Shown here piece by piece: positions 1-11,302 of a DNA stretch of 64,000 nt. Source of the DNA: Martelella endophytica (GTDB lineage Bacteria > Pseudomonadota > Alphaproteobacteria > Rhizobiales > Rhizobiaceae). Below the pieces are notes generated by a model, which was not told where the DNA came from, did not search any database, and saw nothing but the letters and a program-made list of their open reading frames with translations. Position numbers and translations under genes: made by a program. The DNA is taken from the NCBI RefSeq assembly GCF_000960975.1, contig NZ_CP010803.1, positions 3,272,273 to 3,336,272 on the forward strand. Direction: 5' to 3'. Each line of letters opens with the position of its first letter. Positions within the stretch are counted from its first letter, which is position 1.

Positions 1-486
1 CGCTGGTATCAGATGCTGTCGGACCAGGCAGACATCGTCGGCTCGCTGACGGTTCGTGGCGGTTACGTTGCGCCGTTCGACGACAATCTGAACGTTTTCG
101 ACCAGTTCACGATCGGTGGCCAGGAAATCCGCGGCTTCAAGCAGAATGGTATCGGCCCGCGCACGGTCGAGCAGGGCGATGCGCTCGGCGGTCAGACCTA
201 TGCCGTTGTTTCTGCCGAGGCGAACTTCCCGGTTCCGTTCATTCCGGAAGATATCGCGCTGCGCGGCGCGGCCTATGTTGACGCCGGTTCGCTCTGGGGC
301 AATCAGGTCGATGTCGACAATACGGCGATCGAGGGGACCGATTTCTCGCTCCGCGCTTCGGCCGGTGTCGGGCTGATCTGGAACTCGCCCTTCGGTGACC
401 TTCGCTTCGACTACGCGATCCCGTTCGTGAAGGAAGATTTCGACGAGACGCAGCGTTTCCGTTTCGGAATTGCCAACACGTTCTGA
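1..486 (+). CDS. bamA: BamA C-terminal end (partial)
   Basis: This is the 3' end of the outer-membrane protein assembly factor BamA; the reading frame is open to the left edge, so the N-terminal POTRA domains lie outside the window. The visible 161 residues are the last beta strands of the 16-stranded Omp85 barrel. They include a GQEIRGF segment, the region of the conserved loop-6 VRGF/Y-type motif, and the protein ends in Phe (FRFGIANTF), the usual terminal residue of outer-membrane barrels. BamA folds other barrel proteins into the outer membrane. The position just upstream of lpxD is the usual alphaproteobacterial order, linking barrel assembly with lipid A synthesis. Identification is secure from the motif and the context. 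Confidence 0.93.
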   Translation, partial: RWYQMLSDQADIVGSLTVRGGYVAPFDDNLNVFDQFTIGGQEIRGFKQNGIGPRTVEQGDALGGQTYAVVSAEANFPVPFIPEDIALRGAAYVDAGSLWGNQVDVDNTAIEGTDFSLRASAGVGLIWNSPFGDLRFDYAIPFVKEDFDETQRFRFGIANTF

Positions 487-532
487 TCTCGCTTCCAGAG
501 CTGACGTCATAACCGTTCTGGAGTGGCACCTG

Positions 533-1588
533 ATGGATCAAAATCAGTTTTTCGGTGCGCGGCAGTCCATCCGTCTGGATGACCTTGCCGCTCGCATCGG
601 CGCTGAATTGTCAACGAAGTCGGCCGGCGAGCGGATGGTGGAAACCATTGCTCCGATCTATCGGGCCGGACCGTTCGACATCTGCTATATTTCGTCAAAG
701 CGCGGTGTGAAGGAGTTCGAGACCTGTCGGGCTGCCGCCGTGATCTGCGCGCCGGCTCTGAAGCCGCTCGTTCCGTCTTCGTTGCCGACGCTGGTCAGCG
801 ATGCGCCGCAGTTGGCTTTTGCCCGTGCTGCAGCGCTGCTTTATCCTGCATCGATGCGCCCGCAGCTTGCACTGGGTCGAGCTTCCGGCATCTCGCCTCA
901 GGCGGTCGTCGACGATACCGCAGTGATTGAAAAGAGCGCCGAGATCGCCCCCTTTGCCGTCGTCGGCGCACGGGCGGTGATTGGCGCGGGCAGCCGCATT
1001 CTTTGCGGCGCGGTTATCGGCCCCGGCGTCAAGATCGGCCGCAATTCCACCATCGGTGTTCATACATCGGTCTCCAACGCCCTGATCGGCAACAATGTCA
1101 TCGTCCACACCGGTGCCCGCATCGGCCAAGATGGTTTTGGCTATGCTGCGGGCCCGACGGGCATGGTGAAGCTGCCGCAGGTCGGCCGTGTCATCCTTCA
1201 GGACGATGTCGAGATCGGCGCGAACACGACCATCGATCGCGGTGCGATGGACGATACGGTGATCGGCGAGGGGACCAAGATCGATAATCTCGTCCAGATT
1301 GGGCATAACGTGCAGATCGGCCGTCATTGCGGTATCGTAAGCCAGGTTGGTATTGCCGGTAGCACGCGCATTGGCGATGGTGTGATGATCGGCGGGCAGG
1401 CCGGTTTGAACGGTCATATCGTAATCGGCAGCGGGGCGCAGATTGCGGCGAAGAGCGGTGTGTTGACATCGATTGCGCCGGGCGCGCGGATTGGCGGCAA
1501 TCCGGCCGGACCGATCCGTGACTATTTGCGCGACGTCGCCGAGATGGAAAAGCGACTGGCGAAAGCGGGAGAAAACAAGGGTGAATGA
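533..1588 (+). CDS. lpxD: UDP-3-O-acylglucosamine N-acyltransferase
   Basis: LpxD adds the second 3-hydroxyacyl chain, from acyl-ACP, to UDP-3-O-acylglucosamine: the third step of lipid A synthesis, in the cytoplasm. The 351-residue product has the LpxD N-terminal uridine-binding domain (about 1-105). A long left-handed beta-helix of hexapeptide repeats follows (about 110-325; I-G-x-x-x-x units such as [14 protein letters not shown]), with the catalytic His region [14 protein letters not shown]. The ATG at 533 is chosen because a GGAG lies about a dozen bases upstream and because residue 2 onward reads like LpxD; an in-frame codon at 470 would overlap bamA. The stop overlaps the fabZ start by 8 bases, which indicates translational coupling in the lpx operon. 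Confidence 0.95.
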   Translation: MDQNQFFGARQSIRLDDLAARIGAELSTKSAGERMVETIAPIYRAGPFDICYISSKRGVKEFETCRAAAVICAPALKPLVPSSLPTLVSDAPQLAFARAAALLYPASMRPQLALGRASGISPQAVVDDTAVIEKSAEIAPFAVVGARAVIGAGSRILCGAVIGPGVKIGRNSTIGVHTSVSNALIGNNVIVHTGARIGQDGFGYAAGPTGMVKLPQVGRVILQDDVEIGANTTIDRGAMDDTVIGEGTKIDNLVQIGHNVQIGRHCGIVSQVGIAGSTRIGDGVMIGGQAGLNGHIVIGSGAQIAAKSGVLTSIAPGARIGGNPAGPIRDYLRDVAEMEKRLAKAGENKGE

Positions 1589-2048
1589 CGAGCTCAGAGA
1601 AACGATGGGGCATATGGAACTTCTGGACATCATGAAGTTCCTGCCGCATCGTTATCCGTTCCTGCTGGTCGACCGTATCGTTGACATCGACGGGGACGAC
1701 AGCGCGGTTGGTATCAAGAACGTTACGGCCAACGAACCGCATTTCGTCGGGCATTTCCCGACCATGCCGATCATGCCGGGTGTTCTTCTGGTCGAAGGCA
1801 TGGCCCAGACGGCGGGCGCCATTTGTGCCCGCAAGGCCGCTGAGACGGACAATCTCGTCTACTTCATGACCATCGACAATGCTCGATTCCGCAAGCCCGT
1901 CGTTCCCGGAGACCAGGTGCGTTTCAAGGTCGTCAAGCAGAAGCAGCGCCGCCGCGTCTGGAAGTTTCACTGCGAGGCTCTCGTCGATGGACAGATGGTC
2001 GCGGAGGCCGATATCGGCGCCATGATGGTGCGCAAGGAAGAAGAATGA
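1581..2048 (+). CDS. fabZ: 3-hydroxyacyl-ACP dehydratase FabZ
   Basis: FabZ dehydrates 3-hydroxyacyl-ACP to trans-2-enoyl-ACP in fatty-acid elongation, competing with LpxA and LpxD for 3-hydroxyacyl-ACP. The hot-dog fold shows its hallmarks: [12 protein letters not shown] near the N-terminus, then [23 protein letters not shown], which contains the catalytic His and Glu. The start is taken as GTG at 1581, preceded by GGGAG, giving 155 residues; an ATG at 1605 would give a shorter version. The gene overlaps lpxD by 8 bases and lpxA by 4 (ATGA), so it sits inside the lipid A operon. This arrangement balances membrane phospholipid and lipopolysaccharide precursors and is usual in Proteobacteria. 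Confidence 0.95.
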   Translation: MNDELRETMGHMELLDIMKFLPHRYPFLLVDRIVDIDGDDSAVGIKNVTANEPHFVGHFPTMPIMPGVLLVEGMAQTAGAICARKAAETDNLVYFMTIDNARFRKPVVPGDQVRFKVVKQKQRRRVWKFHCEALVDGQMVAEADIGAMMVRKEEE

Positions 2049-2875
2049 CCAGAATAGCCAGTTCCGCCGTCATCGACAAACGTGCTGTTGTCGAGGACGG
2101 CGCGACCATTGGCGAGAACGTGAAGATCGGTCCGCTCGCCTATGTCGGGGCCGATGTGGTGCTTGGCGACAACGTCACGCTGATGCATCATGCGATTGTA
2201 GAGGGCGTCACGGAGCTCGGCGCTGGCTGCACGGTGTTTCCGATGGCCGTCATCGGCGGTGCGCCGCAGAGCGTGCGCCACGATGGCAGCGCGACACGAC
2301 TTATCGTCGGCCGCAATTGCACCTTCCGTGAGGGCGTTACCGTCAACACCGGTTCGTCGCATGGTGGGGCTGAGACGATTCTCGGGGACGACAATCTGCT
2401 GCTTGCCAATTCCCATGTCGGTCATGACTGCCGACTGGGGAGCAACATCATTCTTTCGAACAATGTGATGATTGGCGGCCACGCGACAGTGCATGACCGG
2501 GTGATTTTGAGCGGCGGCGCCGCCATCCATCAGTTTGTCCAGATCGGCCGCCAGGCCTTCGTCGGCGGACTTGCCGGCGTGGTCAACGACATCATTCCCT
2601 ATGCCATGGTTGTCGATAATCCCGCTTTCATGGGCGGCCTCAATGTCGTCGGCATGCAGCGCGCCGGTATCGGGCGCGATGAGATCCATGTCGTGCGCAA
2701 GGCCTATCAGGCGATCTTCAGCGGCGGCCAGGTGCTGGAGAATGCCAAGGCGGCACGTGAAGAATTTGCGGACCAGAGCGCAGCCGTGCGGGAGATCCTC
2801 GATTTTATCCTCGACCGCGATGGTGATCGCGCGCTGACGACGCCGGGATCGCGCCGGCGAGGCAGCACGGCGTGA
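2045..2875 (+). CDS. lpxA: UDP-N-acetylglucosamine acyltransferase
   Basis: LpxA catalyses the first step of lipid A synthesis, moving a 3-hydroxyacyl chain from ACP to the 3-OH of UDP-GlcNAc. The 276 residues form a left-handed beta-helix of hexapeptide repeats (about 1-190) with the catalytic His in [15 protein letters not shown], then the helical C-terminal domain. The conserved block [18 protein letters not shown] with YAMVVDNPA is typical of LpxA. The stretch [15 protein letters not shown] replaces the usual R-x-x-T-x-H-R-G segment and matches the Rhizobiales form. The product ends in a basic tail (SRRRGSTA). The gene overlaps fabZ and lpxI by 4 bases each, so translation is likely coupled through the operon. 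Confidence 0.95.
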   Translation: MTRIASSAVIDKRAVVEDGATIGENVKIGPLAYVGADVVLGDNVTLMHHAIVEGVTELGAGCTVFPMAVIGGAPQSVRHDGSATRLIVGRNCTFREGVTVNTGSSHGGAETILGDDNLLLANSHVGHDCRLGSNIILSNNVMIGGHATVHDRVILSGGAAIHQFVQIGRQAFVGGLAGVVNDIIPYAMVVDNPAFMGGLNVVGMQRAGIGRDEIHVVRKAYQAIFSGGQVLENAKAAREEFADQSAAVREILDFILDRDGDRALTTPGSRRRGSTA

Positions 2876-3765
2876 CCAGCGGGGCGGCATCGCCAGCGGC
2901 CGGAGAGCCGATCGCGATCGTCGCCGGCAATGGCCGCCTGCCACACTATGTGGCTGAGGCCGCAAGGCGCGCGGGAAACGAACCCTTCATCATCCGCCTT
3001 TCAGGCGAGAGCAGCGATGACTGGACCGGTTATTCCTCTATGGAGGCCGGTCTCGGCGCCTTCGCGCCCGTTGTTGCCGCACTCAAGCAGCGCGGGATCA
3101 GCAAGGTCGTGCTCTCCGGTGGCGTGCGTACTCGGCCCGAGTGGTCGTCGCTTCGGCCGACGTTTCGCATTCTCCTGGCATTGCCCGCCATCTGGCGCAA
3201 GCTTAGCAGCGGCGGTGACGACAAGGTGCTGCGCATGGTGATCGCGCTTTTCGAGCAGCACGGTTTCGAGATTATAGGCGCGCAGGCGATTGCCGGTGAG
3301 CTTCTGGTGGGGGAGGGCGCGCTCGGCGCGGTGACACCCGACGAGAAGGCGCGGGCCGATATCGCCGCGGCTTGCGAGGCGGCGCGCGCCATCGGCCTTC
3401 TGGACATCGGCCAGGGGGCCGTCAGCGTTGGCGGCCGTGTGGTCGCCGTCGAGGGCGCCGAAGGGACCGACCAGATGCTGGACAGGGTGCGCTGGATGCG
3501 CGAGGTTGACCGGGTATCACCGATGCGGCCGGGTGTGCTGGTCAAGCTCTGCAAGCCGCAACAGGAAGAGCGGGCGGACCTGCCATCGATCGGCCCGGAA
3601 ACCGTTCGCGCCGCGATTGCCGCCGGGCTCAGCGGCATTGCCATCGAGGCGGGCCGTGCGCTCATTCTCGACCGCGCGGAGACCATCCGCGCCGCCGATG
3701 CGGCCGGACTGTTCATTTTCGGCCTGACGGCGGCGGAGACAGAGGGGGGATCAGCCCATGGCTAA
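2872..3765 (+). CDS. lpxI: UDP-2,3-diacylglucosamine pyrophosphatase LpxI
   Basis: LpxI cleaves UDP-2,3-diacylglucosamine to lipid X and UMP; it is the alphaproteobacterial alternative to LpxH and is unrelated to it in sequence. The 297-residue product has the LpxI N-terminal domain ([22 protein letters not shown]) and the C-terminal DUF1009 catalytic domain, with conserved blocks [26 protein letters not shown] and [28 protein letters not shown]. The conserved Asp needed for catalysis is probably in EGTDQML. Translation starts at GTG 2872, overlapping lpxA by 4 bases. The position between lpxA and lpxB is diagnostic. A separate LpxH-like phosphatase is encoded at 31163-31990, so the two proteins probably have different jobs. 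Confidence 0.94.
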   Translation: MTSGAASPAAGEPIAIVAGNGRLPHYVAEAARRAGNEPFIIRLSGESSDDWTGYSSMEAGLGAFAPVVAALKQRGISKVVLSGGVRTRPEWSSLRPTFRILLALPAIWRKLSSGGDDKVLRMVIALFEQHGFEIIGAQAIAGELLVGEGALGAVTPDEKARADIAAACEAARAIGLLDIGQGAVSVGGRVVAVEGAEGTDQMLDRVRWMREVDRVSPMRPGVLVKLCKPQQEERADLPSIGPETVRAAIAAGLSGIAIEAGRALILDRAETIRAADAAGLFIFGLTAAETEGGSAHG

Positions 3766-4909
3766 ACCACTCCGGATCGGTGTCGTCGCCGGTGAAGTTT
3801 CCGGCGATCTCCTCGGCGGCAATCTCATTACAGCGCTGAAGGGCATGTATGACGGGCCGGTCGAGCTGGTCGGCGTTGGCGGCGATGCGCTGACGGCCGA
3901 GGGGTTGAATTCGCTGTTCGACTATTCTGAGCTATCGATCATGGGCTTCACCCAGGTGATCGCGAGGCTGCCGCGCCTTCTTCGGCGCATTCGCCAGACG
4001 GCCGACGCGCTGATTGCGGCAAAGCCGGAGCTGCTTCTGATCATCGATAGCCCCGATTTCACCCACCGTGTCGCACGGCGCGTCCGCAGGGCGCTGCCGG
4101 ACCTGCCGATCGTCGACTATGTCTGCCCGAGCGTCTGGGCCTGGAAGGAATATCGTGCAGCGGCGATGACGGCCTATGTCGACCATGTGCTGGCGGTGCT
4201 GCCTTTCGAGCCGGCGGCAATGGAGCGTCTCGGCGGTCCGCCGACCACGTTCGTCGGCCATCGCCTGACCGAGGTGCCGGGCGTTCAGGCCGCGCGCAAC
4301 CATCGATCACTGCCAGAGCCCGGCGAGCGGGCGACCATCCTGCTGCTGCCGGGCTCGCGCGCCGGTGAAATCCGCTCTCTTGCGCCGGTTTTTCGCGAAG
4401 TCGCCGAAATTTTCGCCGCGCGCAATGCCGATGTGCGCTTCCTGATGCCGACGGTGCGTCATCGCGAGGCGGATATCCGGGCTGCGATCGCCGACTGGCC
4501 GGTGAAACCGGAGATCGTGCTTGGCGAAGAGGGCAAGTGGCGAGCCTTCGGCGAGGCCCATGCGGCGGTTGCCGCCTCCGGCACGGTGGTGCTCGAACTG
4601 GCACTCAGCGGCGTTCCTGCGGTTTCGGCCTACAAGGCCGATTTCATCGGGCGGTTCATGCTGAAGAAGATCACCATCTGGTCAGCCTCGCTGCCGAACA
4701 TCATCGCCGATGCGCCGCTGGTGCCCGAATATTTCAATGACACGATGCGCGCCGGCGCGCTTGCCCGCTGGCTTGAGTTGCTGAGCGCCGACACGCTGCA
4801 GCGCCGCGCCATGGTCGAGGGCTTTGATCGCGTCTGGGATCTGATGCAGACCGACGTTCCGCCGGGGCGCAAGGCCGCTCAGGTGGTGCTCGATGTGCTT
4901 TCGCGCTGA
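3758..4909 (+). CDS. lpxB: Lipid-A-disaccharide synthase
   Basis: LpxB, a family GT19 glycosyltransferase on the inner face of the cytoplasmic membrane, joins lipid X and UDP-2,3-diacylglucosamine into the beta-1,6 disaccharide of lipid A. The 383 residues begin with RIGVVAGEVSGDLLGGNLI, the GT-B N-terminal motif, followed by IDSPDFTHRVARRVR and VCPSVWAWKEYRA. The C-terminal nucleotide-sugar domain has LLLPGSRAGEI and ASGTVVLELALSGVPAVSAYK. The gene overlaps lpxI by 8 bases and ends the lpx operon, with a strong bidirectional terminator just downstream. Length and motifs are normal for the family. Confidence 0.96.
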   Translation: MAKPLRIGVVAGEVSGDLLGGNLITALKGMYDGPVELVGVGGDALTAEGLNSLFDYSELSIMGFTQVIARLPRLLRRIRQTADALIAAKPELLLIIDSPDFTHRVARRVRRALPDLPIVDYVCPSVWAWKEYRAAAMTAYVDHVLAVLPFEPAAMERLGGPPTTFVGHRLTEVPGVQAARNHRSLPEPGERATILLLPGSRAGEIRSLAPVFREVAEIFAARNADVRFLMPTVRHREADIRAAIADWPVKPEIVLGEEGKWRAFGEAHAAVAASGTVVLELALSGVPAVSAYKADFIGRFMLKKITIWSASLPNIIADAPLVPEYFNDTMRAGALARWLELLSADTLQRRAMVEGFDRVWDLMQTDVPPGRKAAQVVLDVLSR

Positions 4910-4932
4910 ACCACGACAAAGTCTGAATGCAA

Positions 4933-4958
4933 AAAGGGCCGGCGAATGACCGGCCCTT
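4933..4958. terminator. Bidirectional terminator lpxB / gltA
   Basis: A 10-bp perfect stem (AAAGGGCCGG paired with CCGGCCCTTT) closes a 6-base loop, with A-rich sequence on the left and a T-rich run on the right. It lies between the convergent stops of lpxB (plus) and gltA (minus), so it can end transcription in both directions. Confidence 0.8.
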
Positions 4959-4982
4959 TCCTGTTCTGTGTGCAGTGATTGC

Positions 4983-6269
<1,287 letters not shown>

Positions 6270-6521
6270 GCTGTCCTCCAAATGTTCAGGCGCGAGACGC
6301 TTGATTGAGTATTCATGAATTTTAACAACTTGGTATAGGATCGACGCGCCGCTGCCAAGCCGCAGAATGGGCGTTGTTGCGATGCGGTCGAATGTTGATA
6401 CCTGCGTTTAGCAAGTTTTTTGGCCGCGTGGAAAGGAAATTCTGCACCACTTTCAAGCGGCGGCGATTGCATTCCCTCTACAACCGTTCCACGATACTCA
6501 GGGTTGCATGGGGCGTGGCCG

Positions 6522-9071
6522 GTGAAAGTGGAGGATAATGCAGCAGGAACCGCCGGCAGGCGGCAGAGGGCGCGAAGCGGCAGCGCGTTGCGGCGCCTCC
6601 GGCTGCTCCGAAGCAGGTTGAAAACGCCGACGTCGGGAGACGATGCAGCCGCAGCGCCCGAGCGGTTCCTGGGCACTGCCCGCGGCAATCTGACGCGGCT
6701 CATGGAAGAGGAACTCGCCTTTGGCCGCGCCTTTCTGCTTGCGCCGGTCGCGATTGCAGCGGGGGCAATCTGGTGGTTCTCGCGAGCCGAGGCGCCCGCT
6801 TTCTGGGCATTGATGCTCTATGGCACGCTCTTCATCATTGCCGCAGTCTTGCTGCGACACGCGCGCGCGCTGATCCGTCTCACCACGGCTGCCTGCGCCC
6901 TGTTCTTCGCCGGCGCGCTCTTTGCCGCGCTGCAGACCGACCGGCTTTCGACGGTGATGCTGGATTCGCCGGTGGTAACCCACGTCACCGGCATTGTCGC
7001 CGAGCGCGAGAAGACGACCTCCGGCTGGCGCTACGTCGTCGATGTTTCAGCGACGGACGATCCCGTCATCCACCGCCCGCCGCAGCGGGTGGCGCTTGTG
7101 GCGCGTGGGAACAAGCCGCCGGTTGCGGTCGGCGGCGGCATTTCCGGCCTTGCCCGCCTGTCGCCACCATCCGCACCGGCGCTGCCCGGCCTCGTCGACT
7201 TCGGCTTCCTCTCCTATTTCGATGGCATCGGCGCGATCGGCTATTTCTATGGTCCGCCGGAGCCGGCGGCGATGGCCGCAAACGCGCCGAAGCCGGGGGC
7301 GGTCATGCTTGCGATCGCGGAATTGCGCGAGGCGATTGCTGCCCGGATCCGTGCTGTGCTGCCGGGCGAATCCGGTGCGTTTGCCAATGCCATCATCACC
7401 GGCGAACGGAGGGCAATGGGGGCCGAAACGCTCGACGCGCTGCGCAACGCCGGCCTTGCCCATGTCATCGCCATCTCCGGACTGCATATGGCGCTCGCCG
7501 CCGGCATCTTCTTCACAAGCCTTCGGTTGCTGCTGGCGCTTTCCGTGCACGGCGCCGAGGCGTTCGCGACCAAAAAGGTGGCGGCCATCGCCGCGCTGGC
7601 GGCGGCGTTCTTCTATCTTCTCGTGTCCGGCATGCAGGTCTCCGCCCAGCGCGCCTTCCTGATGCTCGCGATCATGCTGATTGCCGCGCTGTTTGACCGT
7701 CCGGCGATCAGCCTGCGCAATGTTGCGGTCTCGGCGCTCGTCATTCTGGCGCTGTCGCCCTCTGAGGCCTCGGGTCCCGGCATGCAGATGTCGTTTGCCG
7801 CCACGGCGGCGTTGATCGCGGGGTACAGCCTCTGGCAACGCTCGGGCTCCCGGCGTCATGCCGAGTCGCGGCGCAACGGCGTGATCCGCATCCTGTTCCT
7901 GTTTGCCGCCGGCATCGTGCTGACCGCGCTGATTGGGGGGCTTTCGACCGCGCCCTTCGCCATAGCGCATTTCCAGCGCGTTGCCGGTTATGGCCTGTTG
8001 GGCAATCTTCTGGCGATGCCGGTGATCACTTTTATCGTGATGCCGGCTGGGCTTGCCGCGATGCTGACGATGCCGCTTGGCCTGCACGGGCCGTTCCTTC
8101 ATGTCATGGGGGCAGGGCTCGATTGGGTGATGGCCACCGCCCACTGGGTGAAACAGCTCGGCGGGGCATTTTCCACGGGCAAGGCGCCGGCGGGTTTCCT
8201 GCTTCTGTTCACCGCCGGTTTCGTGCCCTTCGTGCTCCTGCGCACGCGCCTGCGCTATGTCGGGGTCGTGCCGATGCTGCTGGCATTCGGGCTTTTCGCC
8301 CGGGCTGGCGATCACAGCGCGGTCCGCATCCTCGTCTCCGAAGATGGTGATCTCGTCGCCATCGTGAGGAACACCAGCGCTGCCGTCAGCGACAAACGGC
8401 CGCCCGCCTTCATCTACGAGCAATGGCAGACCGCGCTCGCGCTTGAAGAAACCGTTCCGCCAATCATGGTCGAACCCGGCGAGCCCTTCATTGACGCCAC
8501 CGATCGCCGCGCACGTCTGGACGATAACGCTGCCTGGCGTCGCGGGCGCGCCGAACTTGCCGGCCTGGTCAGCGAGGCATTGCTGACGCCTGACCGGTTT
8601 TACTGCAAGAAAGATCTATGGTGTGTGGCTGCACCGGACGGCCTTGTCGTGGTCCAGGCGCTGCATCCAGCCCTCGTCGGCCTTGCCTGCGACGTCGGCG
8701 ATATCGTGATCAGCCTCTATCGTACCGGCTACCAAACCTGCCGAAGCGGCCGTTTTCTGGTCACCCCGCAAATGCGACGCGAGGCCGGTGCCATCGTCTT
8801 CACGCTGGCACCGGCTTTCGGCTTATCGGAAAAGGCCGAGGTTCACGACGGGATCACCACGGTCAGGCCGCTATCGGGGGAGGGGGCGAGAAAACACGCA
8901 TGCACCGTCGTCACCATAGCACCCTCGGTCACGACGCTTGCACGAGAATGGAGCCGCCACCGTCTCTACGACTGGCGAAGCGGCGACTTCAGGTCGCCGA
9001 TCGCCTTGCCGGAAAGGCTGGTGATCAGTGGTAGCGACGAATCAGGCCGACCAGCTTGCCCTGAACCTTGA
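6522..9071 (+). CDS. comEC: ComEC/Rec2 family competence membrane protein
   Basis: A ComEC/Rec2 channel protein, the inner-membrane pore for DNA uptake in transformable bacteria; nearly all Rhizobiales carry one whether or not competence is known. The product of about 849 residues has an N-terminal DUF4131 region with membrane helices and a soluble domain. The competence domain follows, with the diagnostic block [19 protein letters not shown] and several helices, then a C-terminal soluble beta-lactamase-like remnant. The start is uncertain. GTG 6522 gives a basic lead, TTG 6618 overlaps the stop of a short ORF with a good ribosome site (6538-6621), and ATG 6702 lies just before the conserved region. 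The 3' end overlaps convergent lexA by 47 bases. Confidence 0.85.
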   Translation: MKVEDNAAGTAGRRQRARSGSALRRLRLLRSRLKTPTSGDDAAAAPERFLGTARGNLTRLMEEELAFGRAFLLAPVAIAAGAIWWFSRAEAPAFWALMLYGTLFIIAAVLLRHARALIRLTTAACALFFAGALFAALQTDRLSTVMLDSPVVTHVTGIVAEREKTTSGWRYVVDVSATDDPVIHRPPQRVALVARGNKPPVAVGGGISGLARLSPPSAPALPGLVDFGFLSYFDGIGAIGYFYGPPEPAAMAANAPKPGAVMLAIAELREAIAARIRAVLPGESGAFANAIITGERRAMGAETLDALRNAGLAHVIAISGLHMALAAGIFFTSLRLLLALSVHGAEAFATKKVAAIAALAAAFFYLLVSGMQVSAQRAFLMLAIMLIAALFDRPAISLRNVAVSALVILALSPSEASGPGMQMSFAATAALIAGYSLWQRSGSRRHAESRRNGVIRILFLFAAGIVLTALIGGLSTAPFAIAHFQRVAGYGLLGNLLAMPVITFIVMPAGLAAMLTMPLGLHGPFLHVMGAGLDWVMATAHWVKQLGGAFSTGKAPAGFLLLFTAGFVPFVLLRTRLRYVGVVPMLLAFGLFARAGDHSAVRILVSEDGDLVAIVRNTSAAVSDKRPPAFIYEQWQTALALEETVPPIMVEPGEPFIDATDRRARLDDNAAWRRGRAELAGLVSEALLTPDRFYCKKDLWCVAAPDGLVVVQALHPALVGLACDVGDIVISLYRTGYQTCRSGRFLVTPQMRREAGAIVFTLAPAFGLSEKAEVHDGITTVRPLSGEGARKHACTVVTIAPSVTTLAREWSRHRLYDWRSGDFRSPIALPERLVISGSDESGRPACPEP

Positions 9072-9735
9072 CCTGATCGGCGGCGAAGATGCGGGTCTCG
9101 TAAGCCGGGTTTGCAGCCTCGAGCGCGATCGATGCGCCCTTGCGGCGGAAGCGCTTCAGCGTCGCCTCTTCGTCATTGACGAGTGCAACGACGATATCGC
9201 CTGGAGCCGCCGTGTTGATGTTGCGGATGATCACGGTGTCGCCGTCGAATATCCCGGCCTCGATCATCGAATCACCCTGGACTTCCAGCGCGTAATGCTC
9301 ACCTGCGCCCAGCATGTCGGCCGGAACGGCCATGTTATGGGTGTTTTCCTGGATGGCCGAAATCGGCACACCGGCCGCGATCCGGCCCATCACCGGAACT
9401 TCGGTGGAGCCGCTGTCGCTGCTCACAGCCTTGGGCGCGGCGACCTCTGCCTTCTTGCCGAGACTGCCTTCGATGACACTGGGGGAGAAGCCGCGGCGCG
9501 GCGGCTGCTGGGCGACGAAACTGTCCGGCATGCGCAGGATTTCCAGCGCTCGGGCCCTGTTTGGCAGGCGGCGGATGAAGCCGCGTTCCTCAAGAGCCGT
9601 AATCAGCCGATGGATGCCGGATTTGGAAGCAAGATCAAGCGCCTCCTTCATCTCGTCGAAGGAAGGGGGAATTCCGGACTCCTTCATTCGCTCGTGAATG
9701 AAGAACAGGAGTTCCTGTTGTTTACGCGTCAGCAT
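9025..9735 (-). CDS. lexA: LexA repressor
   Basis: LexA represses the SOS regulon and cleaves itself when RecA is activated by DNA damage. The 236-residue protein has the N-terminal winged helix ([20 protein letters not shown], then [21 protein letters not shown]) and a linker longer than in E. coli (about 85-120). The C-terminal S24 peptidase domain follows. The cleavage site is Ala-Gly in GRIAAGVP, the catalytic Ser is in [10 protein letters not shown], and the Lys is in [11 protein letters not shown]. The ATG at 9735 starts the conserved MLTRKQ; an upstream in-frame codon would add 12 non-conserved residues. A match to the alphaproteobacterial SOS box lies 57 bases upstream, indicating autoregulation. 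Confidence 0.95.
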   Translation of the reverse strand: MLTRKQQELLFFIHERMKESGIPPSFDEMKEALDLASKSGIHRLITALEERGFIRRLPNRARALEILRMPDSFVAQQPPRRGFSPSVIEGSLGKKAEVAAPKAVSSDSGSTEVPVMGRIAAGVPISAIQENTHNMAVPADMLGAGEHYALEVQGDSMIEAGIFDGDTVIIRNINTAAPGDIVVALVNDEEATLKRFRRKGASIALEAANPAYETRIFAADQVKVQGKLVGLIRRYH

Positions 9736-9791
9736 CCCGCACCCTTTCGCAACCCATAGTATAAGAAACAAATACAGAACGAACTATATAT

Positions 9792-9806
9792 GTTCTTAAC
9801 ATGTTC
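9792..9806. promoter_or_regulatory. LexA SOS box (GTTC-N7-GTTC)
   Basis: The sequence is GTTC-TTAACAT-GTTC, an exact match to the direct-repeat SOS box known for alphaproteobacterial LexA. It lies 57 bases upstream of the lexA start codon, on the promoter side. Two further GAAC half sites (9777-9784) sit just inside it, so one GAAC-N7-GTTC overlaps as well. Confidence 0.85.
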
Positions 9807-9857
9807 CGCAAGAGTGCGCTGTGGCATCCGTGTTCGGGATAGTCATACAAAACCGAC

Positions 9858-9879
9858 GCCGAAAGCATTGGCTTTCGGC
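9858..9879 (-). terminator. Hairpin after DUF982 gene
   Basis: A 9-bp perfect stem, GCCGAAAGC with GCTTTCGGC and a 4-base loop, is followed on the minus strand by GTCGGTTTTG. It lies 37 bases past the stop of the minus-strand DUF982 gene and upstream of the lexA promoter, so it probably separates the two transcripts. The T run is short. Confidence 0.55.
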
Positions 9880-9915
9880 GGCGCACATTCGGTGCAAATT
9901 TCCAGCGTTGTGAGC

Positions 9916-10233
9916 TCAGGCGCTGGCGGCTGAAGGGAGGCCGAGATTCAATTTTCTGGCCATCGTCTTGAGCGTCTGCTTCCGCGACGTCTGCAGCATG
10001 CCGGCTTCGAGAGCGGCCGCGACAAATGCATCGCGGGCCTGGCCCAGATGGCCGGGCTGCTCACCAGCGCGCACGCAAAGCTCAAGGGCGTTTTCGAAGT
10101 GCGGACCCTGTTTGACCGGCCATCTGCTCTTGAGAACATCCTCAGCATGGCTAGGGCCTTCGATCGTGAGGGTGTGGCCATCCTTGGCGCGAATGTGAAC
10201 CGGGGACGTCCAAAAGGCGATGAGACGGGTCAT
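9916..10233 (-). CDS. DUF982 domain protein
   Basis: A 105-residue protein of the DUF982 family, small proteins largely confined to Rhizobiales and of unknown function. The visible pattern is a beta-rich N-terminus (FWTSPVHIRAKDGHTLTIEGPSHAEDVLKSRWP), then an acidic to neutral helix with Cys (FENALELCVRAGEQ) and a C-terminal helical part (ARDAFVAAALEAGML). The ATG at 10233 is preceded by AAGGA and starts the conserved region; a longer frame to 10371 would read through a stem-loop and lacks family similarity. The gene is monocistronic, with its own hairpin terminator. No catalytic motif is evident and I assign no function. Confidence 0.75.
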   Translation of the reverse strand: MTRLIAFWTSPVHIRAKDGHTLTIEGPSHAEDVLKSRWPVKQGPHFENALELCVRAGEQPGHLGQARDAFVAAALEAGMLQTSRKQTLKTMARKLNLGLPSAASA

Positions 10234-10282
10234 GGTGGATATCCTTGTCTTGGTCGGGAAGGGCATCGATTTATGATAGGGG

Positions 10283-10308
10283 AACTGCCTGCGAGGCAGT
10301 TTTGTTCC
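10283..10308 (+). terminator. Stem-loop with T tract in 10234-10519 gap
   Basis: An 8-bp stem, AACTGCCT with AGGCAGTT around GCG, is followed on the plus strand by TTGTTCC, the form of an intrinsic terminator. No plus-strand gene precedes it, so it could be a 5'-UTR structure of the minus-strand DUF982 gene or the end of an unrecognised small transcript. The rest of the gap to trmJ shows nothing I can name. Confidence 0.4.
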
Positions 10309-10519
10309 CGCCGCCGAGTGCTTTATTGAGGGAGCCGGGTTCACGATCAGCACCAGCGGCTGGCGGCGCACTTCCGGGCGCGATTCGGCAGAAGTTCCAT
10401 CGCGCCGGATTGATTTGGCGACGCCGACGCCCTAATCAGTCGGTCAGTCAGGTTCGTCGGCAAATGGTGCAGAAACCATCAGGTTGCGAGCCTCTTTTCC
10501 GGAGAATGAAGAAGAGACG

Positions 10520-11302
10520 ATGGCAGGAACGAATTCGGAGCGCACCATGATTGCCGAAGGACCGGTGGTCATTCTGGTCAATCCGCAGCTTGGCGAGAAC
10601 ATCGGCATGGTGGCGCGCGCCATGGCCAATTTCGGACTGGCGGAGCTCCGCCTTGTCGACCCGCGCGATGGCTGGCCGAGCGAGACGGCGCGGGCCGCCG
10701 CCTCCAAGGCCGATCACGTGATTGACGGCGCCCGAGTGTTCGACCGGCTCGAAGATGCGATCGCCGACCTGAACTTCGTCTATGCGACGACGGCGCGAAG
10801 CCGTGACGGCTTCAAGCCTGTGCGTGGGCCGACCGTTGCCGCGCGCACACTGCGGCAGCGTTTCACCGCCGGCGAGCGGACGGGCATCCTGTTCGGGCGT
10901 GAGCGCTGGGGGCTCAGCAATGAGGAGGTGGCGCTTGCCGACGAGATCGTCACTTTCCCGGTCAATCCGGCCTTTGCATCGCTCAACATTGCCCAGGCCG
11001 TGCTGCTGATGTCCTATGAATGGATGAAATCCGGTATGGCGGACGAGGCGGAGACGCCGTTCCAGGCGGTCGAGCAGACGCCGGCCACCAAGGAGGACCT
11101 GTTCGGCTTCTTCGGCCACCTTGAGGATGCCTTGGATGCGCGCGGTTATTTCCGCCCTGCCGACAAGCGACCGCGCATGATCGAGAACCTCCGCTCAGTC
11201 TTCACGCGCCGAGCCATGAGCCTGCAGGAAATCCATGTTCTAAGGGGTGTTATCTCCTCGTTTGATCGCTACCGGCGCAAGGAGAACGACGACAATGACT
11301 GA
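10520..11302 (+). CDS. trmJ: TrmJ-type tRNA (Cm/Um) methyltransferase
   Basis: A SpoU/SPOUT-class RNA 2'-O-methyltransferase of the TrmJ/LasT group, expected to methylate the ribose of residue 32 in the tRNA anticodon loop using S-adenosylmethionine. The 260-residue product carries the three SPOUT motifs: [23 protein letters not shown] (motif 1), [20 protein letters not shown] (motif 2) and [22 protein letters not shown] (motif 3, trefoil knot). A C-terminal helical tail follows. The ATG at 10520, after GAAGAGA, is preferred over the upstream ATG at 10484. The gene overlaps murI by 8 bases, so the pair is co-translated; this linkage is common in rhizobia. Confidence 0.88.
   Translation: MAGTNSERTMIAEGPVVILVNPQLGENIGMVARAMANFGLAELRLVDPRDGWPSETARAAASKADHVIDGARVFDRLEDAIADLNFVYATTARSRDGFKPVRGPTVAARTLRQRFTAGERTGILFGRERWGLSNEEVALADEIVTFPVNPAFASLNIAQAVLLMSYEWMKSGMADEAETPFQAVEQTPATKEDLFGFFGHLEDALDARGYFRPADKRPRMIENLRSVFTRRAMSLQEIHVLRGVISSFDRYRRKENDDND

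Noticed and set aside
10234..10371. A longer DUF982 protein starting at 10371.
   Set aside because: The added residues come from a stem-loop region and have no family similarity; ATG 10233 has AAGGA upstream.
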